DNA from: Acinetobacter modestus | Lineage (GTDB): Bacteria; Pseudomonadota; Gammaproteobacteria; Pseudomonadales; Moraxellaceae | Length of the DNA stretch: 64,000 nt | Assembly (NCBI RefSeq): GCF_014636095.1 | Contig: NZ_BMDV01000001.1 | Coordinates: forward strand, 463,706 to 527,705 | Direction: 5' to 3' | Part shown: positions 8,706 to 21,300 of the stretch, one piece after another | How positions within the stretch are numbered: position 1 is the stretch's first letter | How the letters are laid out: every line of letters begins with the position of its first letter | Notes under the pieces: model-generated | The model's database searches: none | What the model was told of the DNA's origin: nothing | Seen by the model: the letters and a program-made list of their open reading frames with translations, nothing else | Position numbers and translations under genes: made by a program

Positions 8706-9605
8706 TCAATTCAAAGCTTGAACTGACTGCTGCAACCCTTTCTGAATATCCTGAACATGGCTTAGTTCATGTGTTTGTTGATATTGCTCTGTTTTAGACT
8801 CATCGTTGTAAAATTCCTCAACAATATCCAAACCTTCGTCCCCTCCTACCTCAAAACTGGCATTGCCGTAACCCTGCCGTGCCACATGATCTAAAGCCTC
8901 CTGATAAAACCCTGCTGCCTTGCTTTGTTCATCCATCTGTTTAGCTGAAGTAATAGCTTCACTTAAGTTCACTCCATCACGTAAGGTCAAGTCCACGTAA
9001 TAAATCGGAGTACGATAACTTTGAGTTGTGCTTTTGCCTCTCAGAGTGAGTTGTAATGGCAGGCATGAAAGCAGGTCACCCGAAGCTGCATGGTAGTAAC
9101 TTAATCGTGCTGCCAAGGTACGGATGCTATTAAAGCCCGTGGTTCTAAAGATGAATGTACCAAACTCATCAGATTCATCTAAGTTGACGTAAAGCCGCCG
9201 TCCATAGGGTTTTCATAACCCACCTTGAGCTAATGGACACAGGTCAGGTGATGGACATGGGTGTTGTTCAACGCCGTTTTGTCCGAGTCGCTGACAGGTT
9301 TCGCCATTGCCTGAGCAAATTAATCGTCCAGTCTGGCGGTCAAATAGACTGTACTCAGCCCGTAGATTCAGTTCAGGATTATTGAAGATCATTCGTACAG
9401 GTATAGTTCTGAGTTTCTGATTTTGTGCCTTGGCACGTAACTGCTCATCCAGTGGGTGTTTCACCCAACCATCCTTGTTTTGGATTTGGCTGGTAATGGT
9501 AAATTGATCATCCTTTTCAGGCAGTCGTTTTCCGTTCTTTTCTACTATTTTGCCAATACTGATACGACCGAGTACAGGTGGTGTAATTGCTAAACCTTTA
9601 ATCAT
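8706..9605 (-). pseudogene. Recombination-directionality-factor-like island protein, nonsense mutation
   Basis: From the ATG at 9605 (AAGGAAAT ribosome site) the frame reads MIKGLAITPPVLGRISIGKI and on to CPSPDLCPLAQGGL, then TGA at 9213-9215. The same frame then continues without a gap as KPYGRRLYVNLDESDEFGTF, IFRTTGFNSIRTLAARLSYYH and on to the natural end at 8706. In relatives the stop position is Cys (CSLAQGG-CKPYGR type), so this is a single-base nonsense change in an otherwise open 299-codon gene. The family is annotated in ICEs and islands as hydrolase or metal-binding protein and resembles phage recombination directionality factors. The two halves are also visible as separate reading frames. 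Confidence 0.8.
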
Positions 9606-9745
9606 GGTGATTTCCTTTATGATGTTTAAATTTGGATAAATAAATTTTTGGCATAAAAATCCCACACCTGTTGGGGTATGGGATCACGGATTTCCGTGTT
9701 GGTTAATACGTTTATTGGGGAAATGAATGCTGGATCGTATCTGAT

Positions 9746-10072
9746 CTATCCACCATTCGGGTAAATCTGAAAGCGCCGTGTTCCTGCTTTGATTTGTGGA
9801 AATTGCTGTAGATATTCAGGGTATTGTTTCAGTAAAGATTTACGGTCTAAACTGATAGAGTCCTGTGATTTCTTCCATGTGACTGAGCCACCTGTAAATA
9901 CTGCTCGCTCGGCCTCTTTCATCATCATTTGAAGTTGATGTTTGAGTTCATCAAAATACTGTTGGCGTTGCTCAACCTTATCTCTCGCCTCAAGCAACTG
10001 GTTAAATAGGTAGTTGGCTTGTTCATTTTAGCTGAGATCTTCTACCTGTAATGGAATCTGTGCTAGATAAAG
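9746..10072 (-). pseudogene. YqaJ-like recombinase/exonuclease, C-terminal remnant
   Basis: The minus strand carries the C-terminal part of a YqaJ-type viral recombinase: LYLAQIPLQVEDLS, an in-frame TAA at 10028-10030, then NEQANYLFNQLLEARDK, KEAERAVFTGGSVTWKKSQD and GTRRFQIYPNGG at the end. The N-terminal catalytic part is missing. Upstream it runs in frame straight into integrase sequence, which shows that a deletion fused the two genes before the stop arose or was exposed. The family supplies an exonuclease for annealing-type recombination in phages and ICEs. This copy cannot be functional. Confidence 0.6.
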
Positions 10073-10816
10073 CTGAAATGTCAGCACCGAGATTTTTAAT
10101 GCTACCTGTGTGGTCAGCAAACAACGTGTATAAAGCTTAGAGTAATTCCAAATTTTATTCAGCATTGGGGCTAGGTCTTGCTCCTCTGTCACAGCTGCAA
10201 AATTTCCACCCTGTGGTTTTGGTAATTCAATATCTTCAATCGGATTATATTGGATGAGCTTTTTTTACGCGCTGATTTAAAGATTTGGTTGAGGTCTGAT
10301 TTAAGGCGCTTGGCAACAGACAAAGCTCCACGCTCGATAATGCGTTTAAAGACCTTAATCTCAAGGATTCTGTGGAAAGGTTAAATCACCAATGTAAGAA
10401 TAGACATCGTGCTTTAAACGAAGGATCGTCTCTTCATCTTGTTTTTGCTCTAACTCACGTTTATATAACCATAATTCTGCGACAACACGAAAGGTATTTT
10501 CAGCCTCTTTCTGTTTCTGAGACTTGCTTTCAATCCGCTCCATTGCTGGATCAATACCCTGCTTGATGAGTTTCTTATATTCATCACGAATGGTACGAGC
10601 ACCATCCAAAGAAACTTCAGGATAAGTCCCTAAAGATAAATCGTTACGCTTCCCTAAGAATGGACGTGTGTAATTGAATATCCAGTACTTGCTACCATTC
10701 TGGTCTATACGCAGATACAGATTTCCACCATCTGATAGCTTAAACATCTTGTCAGGATCAGGTTTCGCTTTTTTAACTTGTAAAGCACTGAGCTTATTGA
10801 TTCCACGAGTTGCCAT
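10073..10816 (-). pseudogene. P4-type tyrosine integrase, N-terminal and middle remnant
   Basis: The N-terminal 150 residues are intact (MATRGINKLSALQVKKAKPD, KMFKLSDGGNLYLRIDQNG, the arm-DNA-binding domain of P4-type integrases). The frame then ends at FPQNP. Another frame continues with LEIKVFKRIIERGALSVAKR then LKSDLNQIFKSARKK, and a second shift at a run of seven T bases (10260-10266 on the plus strand) leads to LIQYNPIEDIELPKPQGGNF and VALKISVLTFQ. The catalytic C-terminal domain with Arg, HxxR and Tyr is absent, replaced by YqaJ-like sequence. It reads away from the 3' end of tRNA-Ser, its likely target site. Confidence 0.8.
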
Positions 10817-10826
10817 AGTTCAGACA

Positions 10827-10866
10827 TAAAAAAATGCAGTAAGAAATAATCTTACTGCATTTTTTA
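10827..10866. terminator. Hairpin between island integrase and tRNA-Ser
   Basis: Strong inverted repeat aaaaaatgcagtaaga / tcttactgcatttttt with A and T runs on both sides. It would terminate transcription leaving tRNA-Ser on the minus strand and shield it from the island. Confidence 0.75.
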
Positions 10867-10984
10867 CTACTTTATAACATCCGATTGGTATAGTGCGTCA
10901 CGGCTTGTCATATTCCATATTTCCAACTTTAACATTATAAATCATAAACTTATATAGTGTTAAACAGTGTCAGAAACTTGAATT

Positions 10985-11074
10985 TGGCGGAAGCGGTGAG
11001 ATTCGAACTCACGGAGGACTCACACCCTCGTCGGTTTTCAAGACCGGTGCATTAAACCGCTCTGCCACGCTTCC
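10985..11074 (-). tRNA. tRNA-Ser (anticodon UGA)
   Basis: The minus strand reads GGAAGCG...CGCTTCC acceptor arms, a long variable arm typical of tRNA-Ser, the T-loop GTTCGAATC, and an encoded G-CCA end. The anticodon stem-loop is CGGT-CTTGAAA-ACCG, giving UGA. Length is 90 nt. The decayed island lies immediately 3' of it. Confidence 0.95.
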
Positions 11075-11160
11075 ATGTGCGTAAGAATACAAAGCTTCCC
11101 CTTTTTATTCAAGAGAAATTTAACTGCAATGTATTCAAATGCATAATGTTTCGTCAATTA

Positions 11161-13260
<2,100 letters not shown>

Positions 13261-13468
13261 TTATGACTCTTTTCAAGAAAATGCTGACACTAAAGTCAAA
13301 AGTAATGTAACTATTTTGATTTCCAATCTAAAAAAACCAAAATCAAATGTATTAGAACATAATTTTTCTGCTTAGTTTTTCTTTCAGGAAAACAAGCTCC
13401 ATGAAAAGTGTTACAATAGTTCCGATTTTTTATTCTCAAGACTACCTATTCGGAGTCTTTACTAATAA

Positions 13469-14827
<1,359 letters not shown>

Positions 14828-14856
14828 AAAGATGGGTAAATTAATTTGCTCATTTG

Positions 14857-14890
14857 AAAAGGCTGAATATTTTTATTCAGCCTTTTTTAT
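14857..14890 (+). terminator. argG terminator
   Basis: Stem aaaaggctgaata / tattcagcctttt followed by T-rich sequence, about 30 bp after argG. Confidence 0.85.
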
Positions 14891-15023
14891 TTTATCCAAG
14901 AAAATACCCATTACTGAATCATTGCATTTATAGAACAATATGTCGCAATTAAAGACTATTTATCCTCATTATGAATCGATAATATAAGCATTAAGCAAAA
15001 CACAATAATTTGGGAGATGAAAG

Positions 15024-15707
15024 ATGAATGCTTATCTACATCGTAGTGAAAATCGTGGTCATGTCAAAGCAGGTTGGTTAGACACCTATCATAGCTTTTC
15101 ATTTGGTAGCTGGTATAACCCGAAATATATGGGTGTCAGTGCGCTTCGCGTGATTAATGATGATACGGTTGCTGCACATAATGGCTTCGGTACTCATCCC
15201 CATGACAACATGGAAATCTTGACCTGTGTACTTGATGGCAGCATTTCCCATAAAGACAGCATGGGCAATGAAGGTCAAATCAATGCAGGTGAATGGCAGT
15301 TGATGAGTGCTGGAACAGGGGTCACCCACAGTGAAATGAACAAGCATGATAAAGCGGTGCATCTATTACAGATTTGGATTCAACCTAATGTACAAGATGC
15401 TGAGCCAACCTATCAGCAAATTCAGCTGAATCCAAAAGACCATCCAAACCAATGGCACTTGATTGCTGGTGATGCATCTGCGCCAATGTCGATTCGTCAA
15501 AATGTGGAAGTGAAAACTGCTGTCATTGAGAAAGATCAACATTTAGAAATTAAAGCACGAAAAAAAGTGAACTACGTGCATGTGATTTCAGGTGAAGTGA
15601 TGATCGCCGATCATTTGGTTAAAGCAGGTGATGCTTTAGTATTCGATGAAACTGCAACCATTACTGCATTTCAAGAAAGCCAAATGATTTGGTTTGATCT
15701 ACCTTAA
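15024..15707 (+). CDS. Pirin family protein (YhhW-like)
   Basis: A 227-residue bicupin of the pirin family, close in length and sequence to E. coli YhhW, which has quercetin 2,3-dioxygenase activity in vitro. The metal ligands are all present: H58 and H60 (GTHPHDNMEI), H102 and E104 (VTHSEMN). It is expected to be a cytoplasmic Fe or other metal protein; its true substrate is unknown. GGGAGATGAAAG precedes the ATG. It stands alone between two terminators, without operon partners. Confidence 0.85.
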   Translation: MNAYLHRSENRGHVKAGWLDTYHSFSFGSWYNPKYMGVSALRVINDDTVAAHNGFGTHPHDNMEILTCVLDGSISHKDSMGNEGQINAGEWQLMSAGTGVTHSEMNKHDKAVHLLQIWIQPNVQDAEPTYQQIQLNPKDHPNQWHLIAGDASAPMSIRQNVEVKTAVIEKDQHLEIKARKKVNYVHVISGEVMIADHLVKAGDALVFDETATITAFQESQMIWFDLP

Positions 15708-15718
15708 ACTCGGTTTAT

Positions 15719-15757
15719 CTTGTACCCCTTGCCCCTCAAGGGGTACAAGCTTTTTTT
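15719..15757. terminator. Bidirectional terminator
   Basis: Stem cttgtaccccttg / caaggggtacaag followed by seven T bases. It serves the pirin gene on the plus strand and lies at the 3' end of the converging small membrane protein gene. Confidence 0.85.
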
Positions 15758-15987
15758 CAATCATTACTACTACTGTCACAACTGCTTGAGTCTGAGCTCG
15801 AATCATCATTAAAACTACATTCATCAGAACGTCTGAAATCATTATTCTGAGATGAGTCACAAGAAGTTGTTGTTGAATATGGCTGGCTATAATCAAAATT
15901 ATCTTGTGTAGGATCAGTTTTCTTGGCGAAAAAAAATAATAAAATCAAACCAATAATAATCACTATAATAATAAATATCAGCATCAC
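15757..15987 (-). CDS. Small single-pass membrane protein, Ser/Asp-rich tail
   Basis: A 76-residue protein: one strongly hydrophobic N-terminal helix (about residues 2-20, Ile/Leu/Phe only), then a hydrophilic tail dominated by Ser, Asp and Asn (SSSDSSSCDSSSND at the end). I recognise no domain. Its compact membrane anchor, acidic low-complexity tail and position with its own upstream gap support it as a real gene, though proof is lacking. It converges with the pirin gene on a shared terminator. It might be an envelope or membrane-associated peptide. Confidence 0.5.
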   Translation of the reverse strand: MMLIFIIIVIIIGLILLFFFAKKTDPTQDNFDYSQPYSTTTSCDSSQNNDFRRSDECSFNDDSSSDSSSCDSSSND

Positions 15988-16360
15988 AATTCGCTATCCT
16001 AATCCTTATTACAAACTATAGCGTAAATTTGCTTTAAAAATGATTGGCATTAAAAAAGCCCAGTTAATGGGCTTTTCTACAACCTTGAACATTTTTAAAA
16101 ACAATCTGAATCGTCTCGTTCGTTGTTAGCTATTTATTCAGGTGTTGTCATATCTTTAAGCATTTAGGTAAGATTTTTCTTAAACCCTAAATAGTATATG
16201 ACTCCCTTATTGACTAAATTATCACCAATATTAAGTTTAGTCAAGATTCTAATATCTGATAAAAAGTGTTCAAGCATAATTAGTATAAGAAACTCATTCT
16301 AAATTGCAATTCAACCCAGTTATTCTTTTAAGCGAGTATTTAAAAATACAAATGTGATAT
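15988..16360. other. Intergenic region left of the island
   Basis: No gene was recognised. It contains one hairpin, aaaaagccca / tgggctttt at 16052-16076, which looks like a terminator, and otherwise AT-rich DNA. It would have lain downstream of tRNA-Val before the island inserted. Confidence 0.5.
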
Positions 16361-16405
16361 CAATAAAAAAGCCCTAAGTTATAGAAATTTAGAGCTTTTT
16401 TATTG
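16361..16405 (-). terminator. Original tRNA-Val terminator, now outside the island's left end
   Basis: Long hairpin caataaaaaagccctaa / tttagagcttttttattg, ending six bases before the left att repeat. The first 17 bases recur exactly in the hairpin at 31294-31335 beside the intact tRNA. Before insertion this hairpin would have been the tRNA's own terminator. Confidence 0.6.
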
Positions 16406-16410
16406 ATATT

Positions 16411-16426
16411 TTGGTAGGTATATCCA
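16411..16426. repeat. attL, left copy of the tRNA-Val 3' end
   Basis: ttggtaggtatatcca repeats the last bases of tRNA-Val exactly. With one mismatch the match extends left through atatYttgg. Confidence 0.85.
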
Positions 16427-16486
16427 ATACCAAACAAAACTGCAACATATTGATTAAAAATGAATTTAATAAAATATAATTTTATA

Positions 16487-16555
16487 TGATACACACTATG
16501 ATACAAAATAAAAGATATTAAACGATTTATTTGCTCAAATTTTGATGATACACAG
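16487..16555. repeat. Integrase arm-site-like repeats, left end
   Basis: TGATACAC at 16487 and TGATACAAAA at 16499 (12 bp apart), then TGATACACAG at 16546. The same pair with the same spacing and the same third element recur inside the right end (31233-31356). Confidence 0.7.
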
Positions 16556-16565
16556 CACTAAAAAT

Positions 16566-17756
16566 CTAGTCGCCTACAACAATCAAACCATCTTGATCAT
16601 CTAAAAAGTTAAGCTCAACCAATCTAGCAATATCACGATAAAAAGTACGTTCCGTTTTACCCGTATACAAAACTTGGATTTGTGGTATCCGATACAGTTC
16701 AGCTTGGGTTAAAAACTTCTTCGTTTGCCCTGCCACAAGCATAATCGTTTGGATCAAATTAAACTGTCTATCCGATATACGCTTACTAAATTTAGCATCA
16801 TTCAAAGCGGTTTGATACAGCAAAAAGCTGATCAAACTATTACTTTGATCATGCAAGTTATTGATGGTCTCAAACATCCCTTTCAATACAAACTCAATAA
16901 AAGCTTGGTTTGGTAAAGGTTCTTTTTTATCAGCAACCTTACGACAAGCATTAAACAATGTAAAATACTCATAGATGTTGATTTGGTAGTATGCCCATAT
17001 TGCTGACGATGTAAATCTATAACCCGACTGTTCAAGCAATAGCATCTCAATCAAACGCCCTGTCCGTCCATTACCATCCCAAAATGGATGGATCAACTCA
17101 AAGTAATAATGTGCTAAACATGCACGGACAATAGCGGGTTGATTGATCACATGTGGACTATTTAACCATTCCGCCCACGCTTGTATAAGATACTCAATGT
17201 CCTCAATACATTTGGGTGGACGATATGTCCCACCATGTGCGCTATTACCCACCACTGTTTTTTGACTAGGTTGATTGTTCCTAAACTGCCCTGCGGGATT
17301 ATGTTGCTCTTCTAGGTTTTGTGATACCAGGCTATGCAACTTAATGACGGATGCTAAAGATATGCTTTGCCCATCTACAGGTTGTAATCTTTTTTGACTA
17401 AACTGCTTAATCCAATCAATTGCCTCTTTAAGATTGGTTAAACGGCGTTCCTCGGTCTTTTGTATGGTCTTAGGGTCTAGCCTTAAAATTTCCTCAGTCT
17501 CTTGCTCAGTAAATTGACCGCCCTCAATGGTATTTGTACTATAAATACTACTTGCCAATACTTTTTTTTGTACTTGGTCTATGATTTGGGGCAAGCTTGG
17601 CATCTTATTAAATCTATTTTGCGCATCGTTTACACGGTCAAGCATAGGTTTAACCTGTTGTAGGTCAAACCCAAGTTGAAAGATAAAAGAGCCTGACTTA
17701 TAGGTCATTACCCTTAAAGTGGTGTCATCTAGCCAAGCTTTACTTTGATCAGGCAT
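16566..17756 (-). CDS. Fic-domain protein (probable AMP transferase), class II
   Basis: A 396-residue Fic protein. The catalytic motif HPFWDGNGRTGR is complete at residues 223-234, so it should transfer AMP or another nucleotide moiety to a target. The N-terminal inhibitory motif T74-N-T-I-E78-G79 fits class II Fic proteins, whose own helix blocks ATP. The last roughly 100 residues (SDRQFNLIQTIMLVAGQTKK..., RTFYRDIARLVELNFL) look like a winged helix, so it may bind DNA. There is no visible ribosome site. Its promoter is bracketed by 12-bp-spaced TGTCA repeats, the last of which touches the start codon, suggesting autoregulation. It is the first gene inside the left end of the island; no separate antitoxin is seen. 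Confidence 0.85.
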   Translation of the reverse strand: MPDQSKAWLDDTTLRVMTYKSGSFIFQLGFDLQQVKPMLDRVNDAQNRFNKMPSLPQIIDQVQKKVLASSIYSTNTIEGGQFTEQETEEILRLDPKTIQKTEERRLTNLKEAIDWIKQFSQKRLQPVDGQSISLASVIKLHSLVSQNLEEQHNPAGQFRNNQPSQKTVVGNSAHGGTYRPPKCIEDIEYLIQAWAEWLNSPHVINQPAIVRACLAHYYFELIHPFWDGNGRTGRLIEMLLLEQSGYRFTSSAIWAYYQINIYEYFTLFNACRKVADKKEPLPNQAFIEFVLKGMFETINNLHDQSNSLISFLLYQTALNDAKFSKRISDRQFNLIQTIMLVAGQTKKFLTQAELYRIPQIQVLYTGKTERTFYRDIARLVELNFLDDQDGLIVVGD

Positions 17757-17758
17757 TT

Positions 17759-17790
17759 TGTCAAAATTTTTGTCAAATAAAATGTCAAAA
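17759..17790. promoter_or_regulatory. Three TGTCAAA repeats at exact 12-bp period (proximal)
   Basis: TGTCAAAA at 17759, TGTCAAAT at 17771 and TGTCAAAA at 17783, between the predicted fic transcription start and the start codon. A likely operator. Confidence 0.6.
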
Positions 17791-17792
17791 CA

Positions 17793-17821
17793 TTATTATT
17801 GTAAATCATTAGTTTAGTCAA
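17793..17821 (-). promoter_or_regulatory. Predicted fic promoter
   Basis: On the minus strand TTGACT (17821-17816), a 17-bp spacer, then TAATAA (17798-17793). It sits exactly between the two TGTCA repeat triplets. Confidence 0.45.
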
Positions 17822-17837
17822 TTTTTAATTGTAATTA

Positions 17838-17869
17838 TGTCAAAAGATATGTCATTGTTTTTGTCATTT
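17838..17869. promoter_or_regulatory. Three TGTCA repeats at exact 12-bp period (distal)
   Basis: TGTCAAAA at 17838, TGTCATTG at 17850 and TGTCATTT at 17862, upstream of the predicted -35 box. Same spacing as the proximal triplet. Confidence 0.6.
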
Positions 17870-17959
17870 TGACTTAGCTAAATATGTAGTATCTAAATTT
17901 ATCCAATCTATTAAACACTTAGTGCGAAAGGACTAAGGGATATTTAAGACCCGAGTTGA

Positions 17960-18208
17960 AACGATATACAATATCAAGGTATTGATTTACATCCCCCATT
18001 CAGAAAAAATATGAGGGATTACAGTCCTAAAAACGCAATGCGGATACTGATGAAAGCCCTAACAAAGATTGAAACAGTGATTGGTCAATTAACAGATCAC
18101 TTTCACATTCAAAAGGTGAAAGTAAAAGACCTATGGCATTTAACATACCGCATAACTCGTAAAATTCTGTCACGTACGATTTGCATAGTGCTAAATAAAA
18201 AACGATAG
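17960..18208 (+). pseudogene. IS982-like transposase, C-terminal remnant
   Basis: A plus-strand frame running from a stop at 17957 reads GIDLHPPFRKNMRDYSPK and continues IETVIGQLTDHFHIQKVKVK, DLWHLTYRITRKILSRTIC. This matches the C-terminal pattern I know from IS982-family transposases (…RKNM…RIETVIGQL…DLWHLT.R..RK). Only about 80 codons remain and the catalytic N-terminal part is gone. No terminal inverted repeats were recognised. It lies in the 570-bp gap between the fic promoter and the large NTPase gene and marks a past insertion there. Confidence 0.5.
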
Positions 18209-18326
18209 CATTCGCCAATTCAACTCAGGGATCTTATTTAAAGTTGAGATTAGCGTATTTATAAATTTATTTTTTGGATAAGCATTATAACTTACTGATA
18301 TAACCTCATACACCTAAGAGTAATTT

Positions 18327-21300
18327 ATGATTAAAAGAACCTTTTGGTATCAGGATAGTGATAATCATATCACTTTAACTCAAGATGAATTACTGACAAA
18401 AACAAATCCACTAGTTATTGTAGGCGAAGCTGGAATGGGCAAATCTAGTCTATTAGAGTGGCTAGGAAATTTAGAAAATTACGCCTATTGTACTGCACGT
18501 CAGCTACTAAATCGGGCTAATCCTCAAACCCTTCTTGGCAGTAATAGTATATTAGTTATCGATGCACTTGATGAGATAAGCTCTCGCAATGATGGAGATA
18601 GTGTTGATAAAGTATTGCAGAAACTTGAGATTTTAGGGTATCCAAAATTTATTTTAGCCTGTCGTGTAGCTGATTGGAGAAGTGCAACCAGTTTAGAAAC
18701 TATACGAGAGCAATACTCTGAAGAACCATTAGAACTCCATTTGGAATCTTTTACTCAAGAGGATATGAGTGAATTTCTAGGATTAATGTTCAATAATCAA
18801 CAAACTCAGGAAATCATAGATCATTTTACAATTAGAGGACTTAGTGACTTATTAAGCAATCCTCAGACACTTAATTTGATCGCTACGGTTGCAAAAAAAG
18901 AAAAACTGCCTGAAACACTAACTAAATTATTTGAACAAGCTATTGAGCTATTAAGAATAGAACATTCAGAATTTAAAGCAAAGAGTCAACTGCCAAGTGA
19001 AATTGCACTAGATGCCGCAGGAGCTGCATTTGCAAGTTTAATTTTAACAGGTAATGAAGCAATTTCTCGAAAAGCGATTGCAAATATAATTGATGGTGAA
19101 TTACCTATAAGCGAGGTTAAATTACTTCCTGATACTGAAGAAATTGAACTTATTTTAGGTTCACGTCTTTTCCGATCTAATGGAATAGAGCGTTTCAGCT
19201 ACCTTCACCGCCGAATTGGAGAGTTCTTAGGAGCAAAATGGCTAATAAAACAAGCAAATACAGATCGAAAGCGTAAACGTCTTTTATCTTTCTTCCATAG
19301 TTATGAATTTGTACCAACTAACTTACGTGGTTTACATTCATGGCTAATGAATGATCCTGCTCTAACTTCAGAAATTATTAAAAAAGATCCTATTGGTATT
19401 CTTGAATATGGAGATGTAGACAACTTAACTATAGATCAAGCCAAAATTTTACTAGATAGTATTTATCTTTTAGCTGAAAACAACCCTCGATTTTATAATT
19501 TTCACAATAAGGATACATACTACATTCGGGCATTTACAACACCAACATTATTATCACTAATCCAAAATATTATAGGTCAGCCTAAAACTCCCTTTAGTTT
19601 TAGAGTTTTTCTAGTTGATGTTATTAAGAAAAATCAACTCCCGAATGATTTCATCGAATTACTCAAACAACTTGTTAACGATCCAAACATAGAATTTGCA
19701 ATTCGTAAATCTGCTGGTGAAGCTTTAGCTATCCAGAAACAAGTTATCGATTGGCATAATATTTATCTTTATCTTTCCAAGTTAGGAGATGAATCATCTA
19801 TCAGATTGGCAATAGAACTCTTGGAAGATACTGGTTATGATAAAGCCCATGATGAGTTAATAGCTAATCTAGCAATATCTCACTTAGAAATGAGTGATCA
19901 TATTGTTGGACCACTATGGTACTTACAACAAAATTTACCTAAAGAACAAATCGAAAATGTCCTAAACTTTTTTGTTTCTCGAATTGAAATGATGGCTATC
20001 TCTAGTGATTCAGAAATTAAGAATGAAGCTAAAAATTTTGCATGCCACTTAATATTAAGATTTTTAGAAAATTATGATATTTCAGCAGAAAAACTTTTGA
20101 ATTGGCTTGAACCATTCCACAATACTTTTGGATATCATGATGAATATATTAAAAAATTAGCAGAATTCTTTAGAAAAAATCAGAGTTTGAGATTGGCTAT
20201 TCAATATCTTGTTTTACTCAAACGACCTGGTGAAAAAAATATATGGCAAAAGAATCATTTACTATATTATTGCTCAACAGGCCTCTCCATCACATCAGAA
20301 GATATCATCTCATTACTTAAAGGATTACATAAAGAAGATCGAAATGATTGCAGATGGAAAGAACTTGTTCAATTAACTCACCATGACAACGGAATTGGGA
20401 AAGATGTACGAGAAGCAGCTCTGCCTTTTACTGTTAATGATCAAAATGCCCGTGATTGGCTAGATCAAATAGGAATCAGAAAATTAGCTGATTGGGAAAT
20501 TCAAGATATTGAACGAAAAAAACAAAATGAAGAAAAAAAATTAGCTTCAAGGTCTGAGCAAAGATTATTTTATCTTCAAAATATTGAGCGATTGCGCCAA
20601 GGTGAGTATGGGGTAATTCTCAAACCTGCAAAAGTGTATTTAAAATTATTTTCAGATATCAGTAAAGAAACTCCCGCCCATCTTCGCATTGCAGATTGGA
20701 TAGGAGATGATATTTCTGAAATATGTATGGATGGTTTCGAAGCATTTCTAATGCTAGATCCACCACAAACTACTGCACAAGATATTGCAAATATTTTACC
20801 CCAAAGAAAATTTTATGAAGCTAGTTATATTCTAATTGTTGCTTTGGCAGAGCGTATTAGAAAAGACATAGGTTTAACCGATCTCTCTAATGAAAGATTG
20901 CTAGCTGGATATTATACATTACTCCATATCCGTTACGACACACATGCTGGCATACCAAATATTTTTGAGAATATTGAAAATGAAATTCAACAAAGAGGAA
21001 TATTATTAGAAGCTTTAGAGACTTTTTATGAACCTCAGTTTCAAGCTCGATGCGAACATATAGATGGATTAGCCCGAATAATGAGAATGGCTGAAACCAC
21101 TGATATTAGTATTGAATTAGCCAAAAAATGGCTAAAAAACTATCCAGGCATGCCTATCAATATTGAAACTGAACTTTTAGATTGTTTAGTTCAAACAGGG
21201 CAATTTGATGCTATACGTGAACTAATTCTAACTCGTAAAATCGTAGCAAATAAAGAACAGCAACTAAATTGGGTAGCCATCAATCTTATCGTTGATTTTG

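Larger units (their letters stand above)
8407..10866. mobile_element. Decayed genomic-island remnant at tRNA-Ser
   Basis: Four broken island genes on the minus strand (AlpA, recombination-directionality-like, YqaJ-like and integrase) lead up to the 3' end of tRNA-Ser(UGA). The integrase gene starts about 170 bp from the tRNA end, the usual arrangement for a tRNA-targeting element. An internal deletion joined integrase and YqaJ-like sequences, and every gene carries stops or frameshifts. I found no second copy of the tRNA 3' end on the left side, so the left boundary is set only by the AlpA remnant. Confidence 0.75.

Noticed and set aside
9213..9215. TGA as a selenocysteine codon
   Set aside because: The neighbours are decayed island genes, relatives have Cys at this site as a likely zinc ligand, and no SECIS-like stem-loop was seen after it. 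A nonsense mutation is simpler.
8407..10985. Search for a second copy of the tRNA-Ser 3' end as left boundary of the decayed island
   Set aside because: No match to the tRNA end was seen near the AlpA remnant or further left, so no att pair is claimed.
17759..17869. TGTCA repeats as a CRISPR array or plasmid iterons
   Set aside because: The units are only 5-8 bases with 12-bp period and no unique spacers; they flank a promoter, and no replication gene is adjacent.
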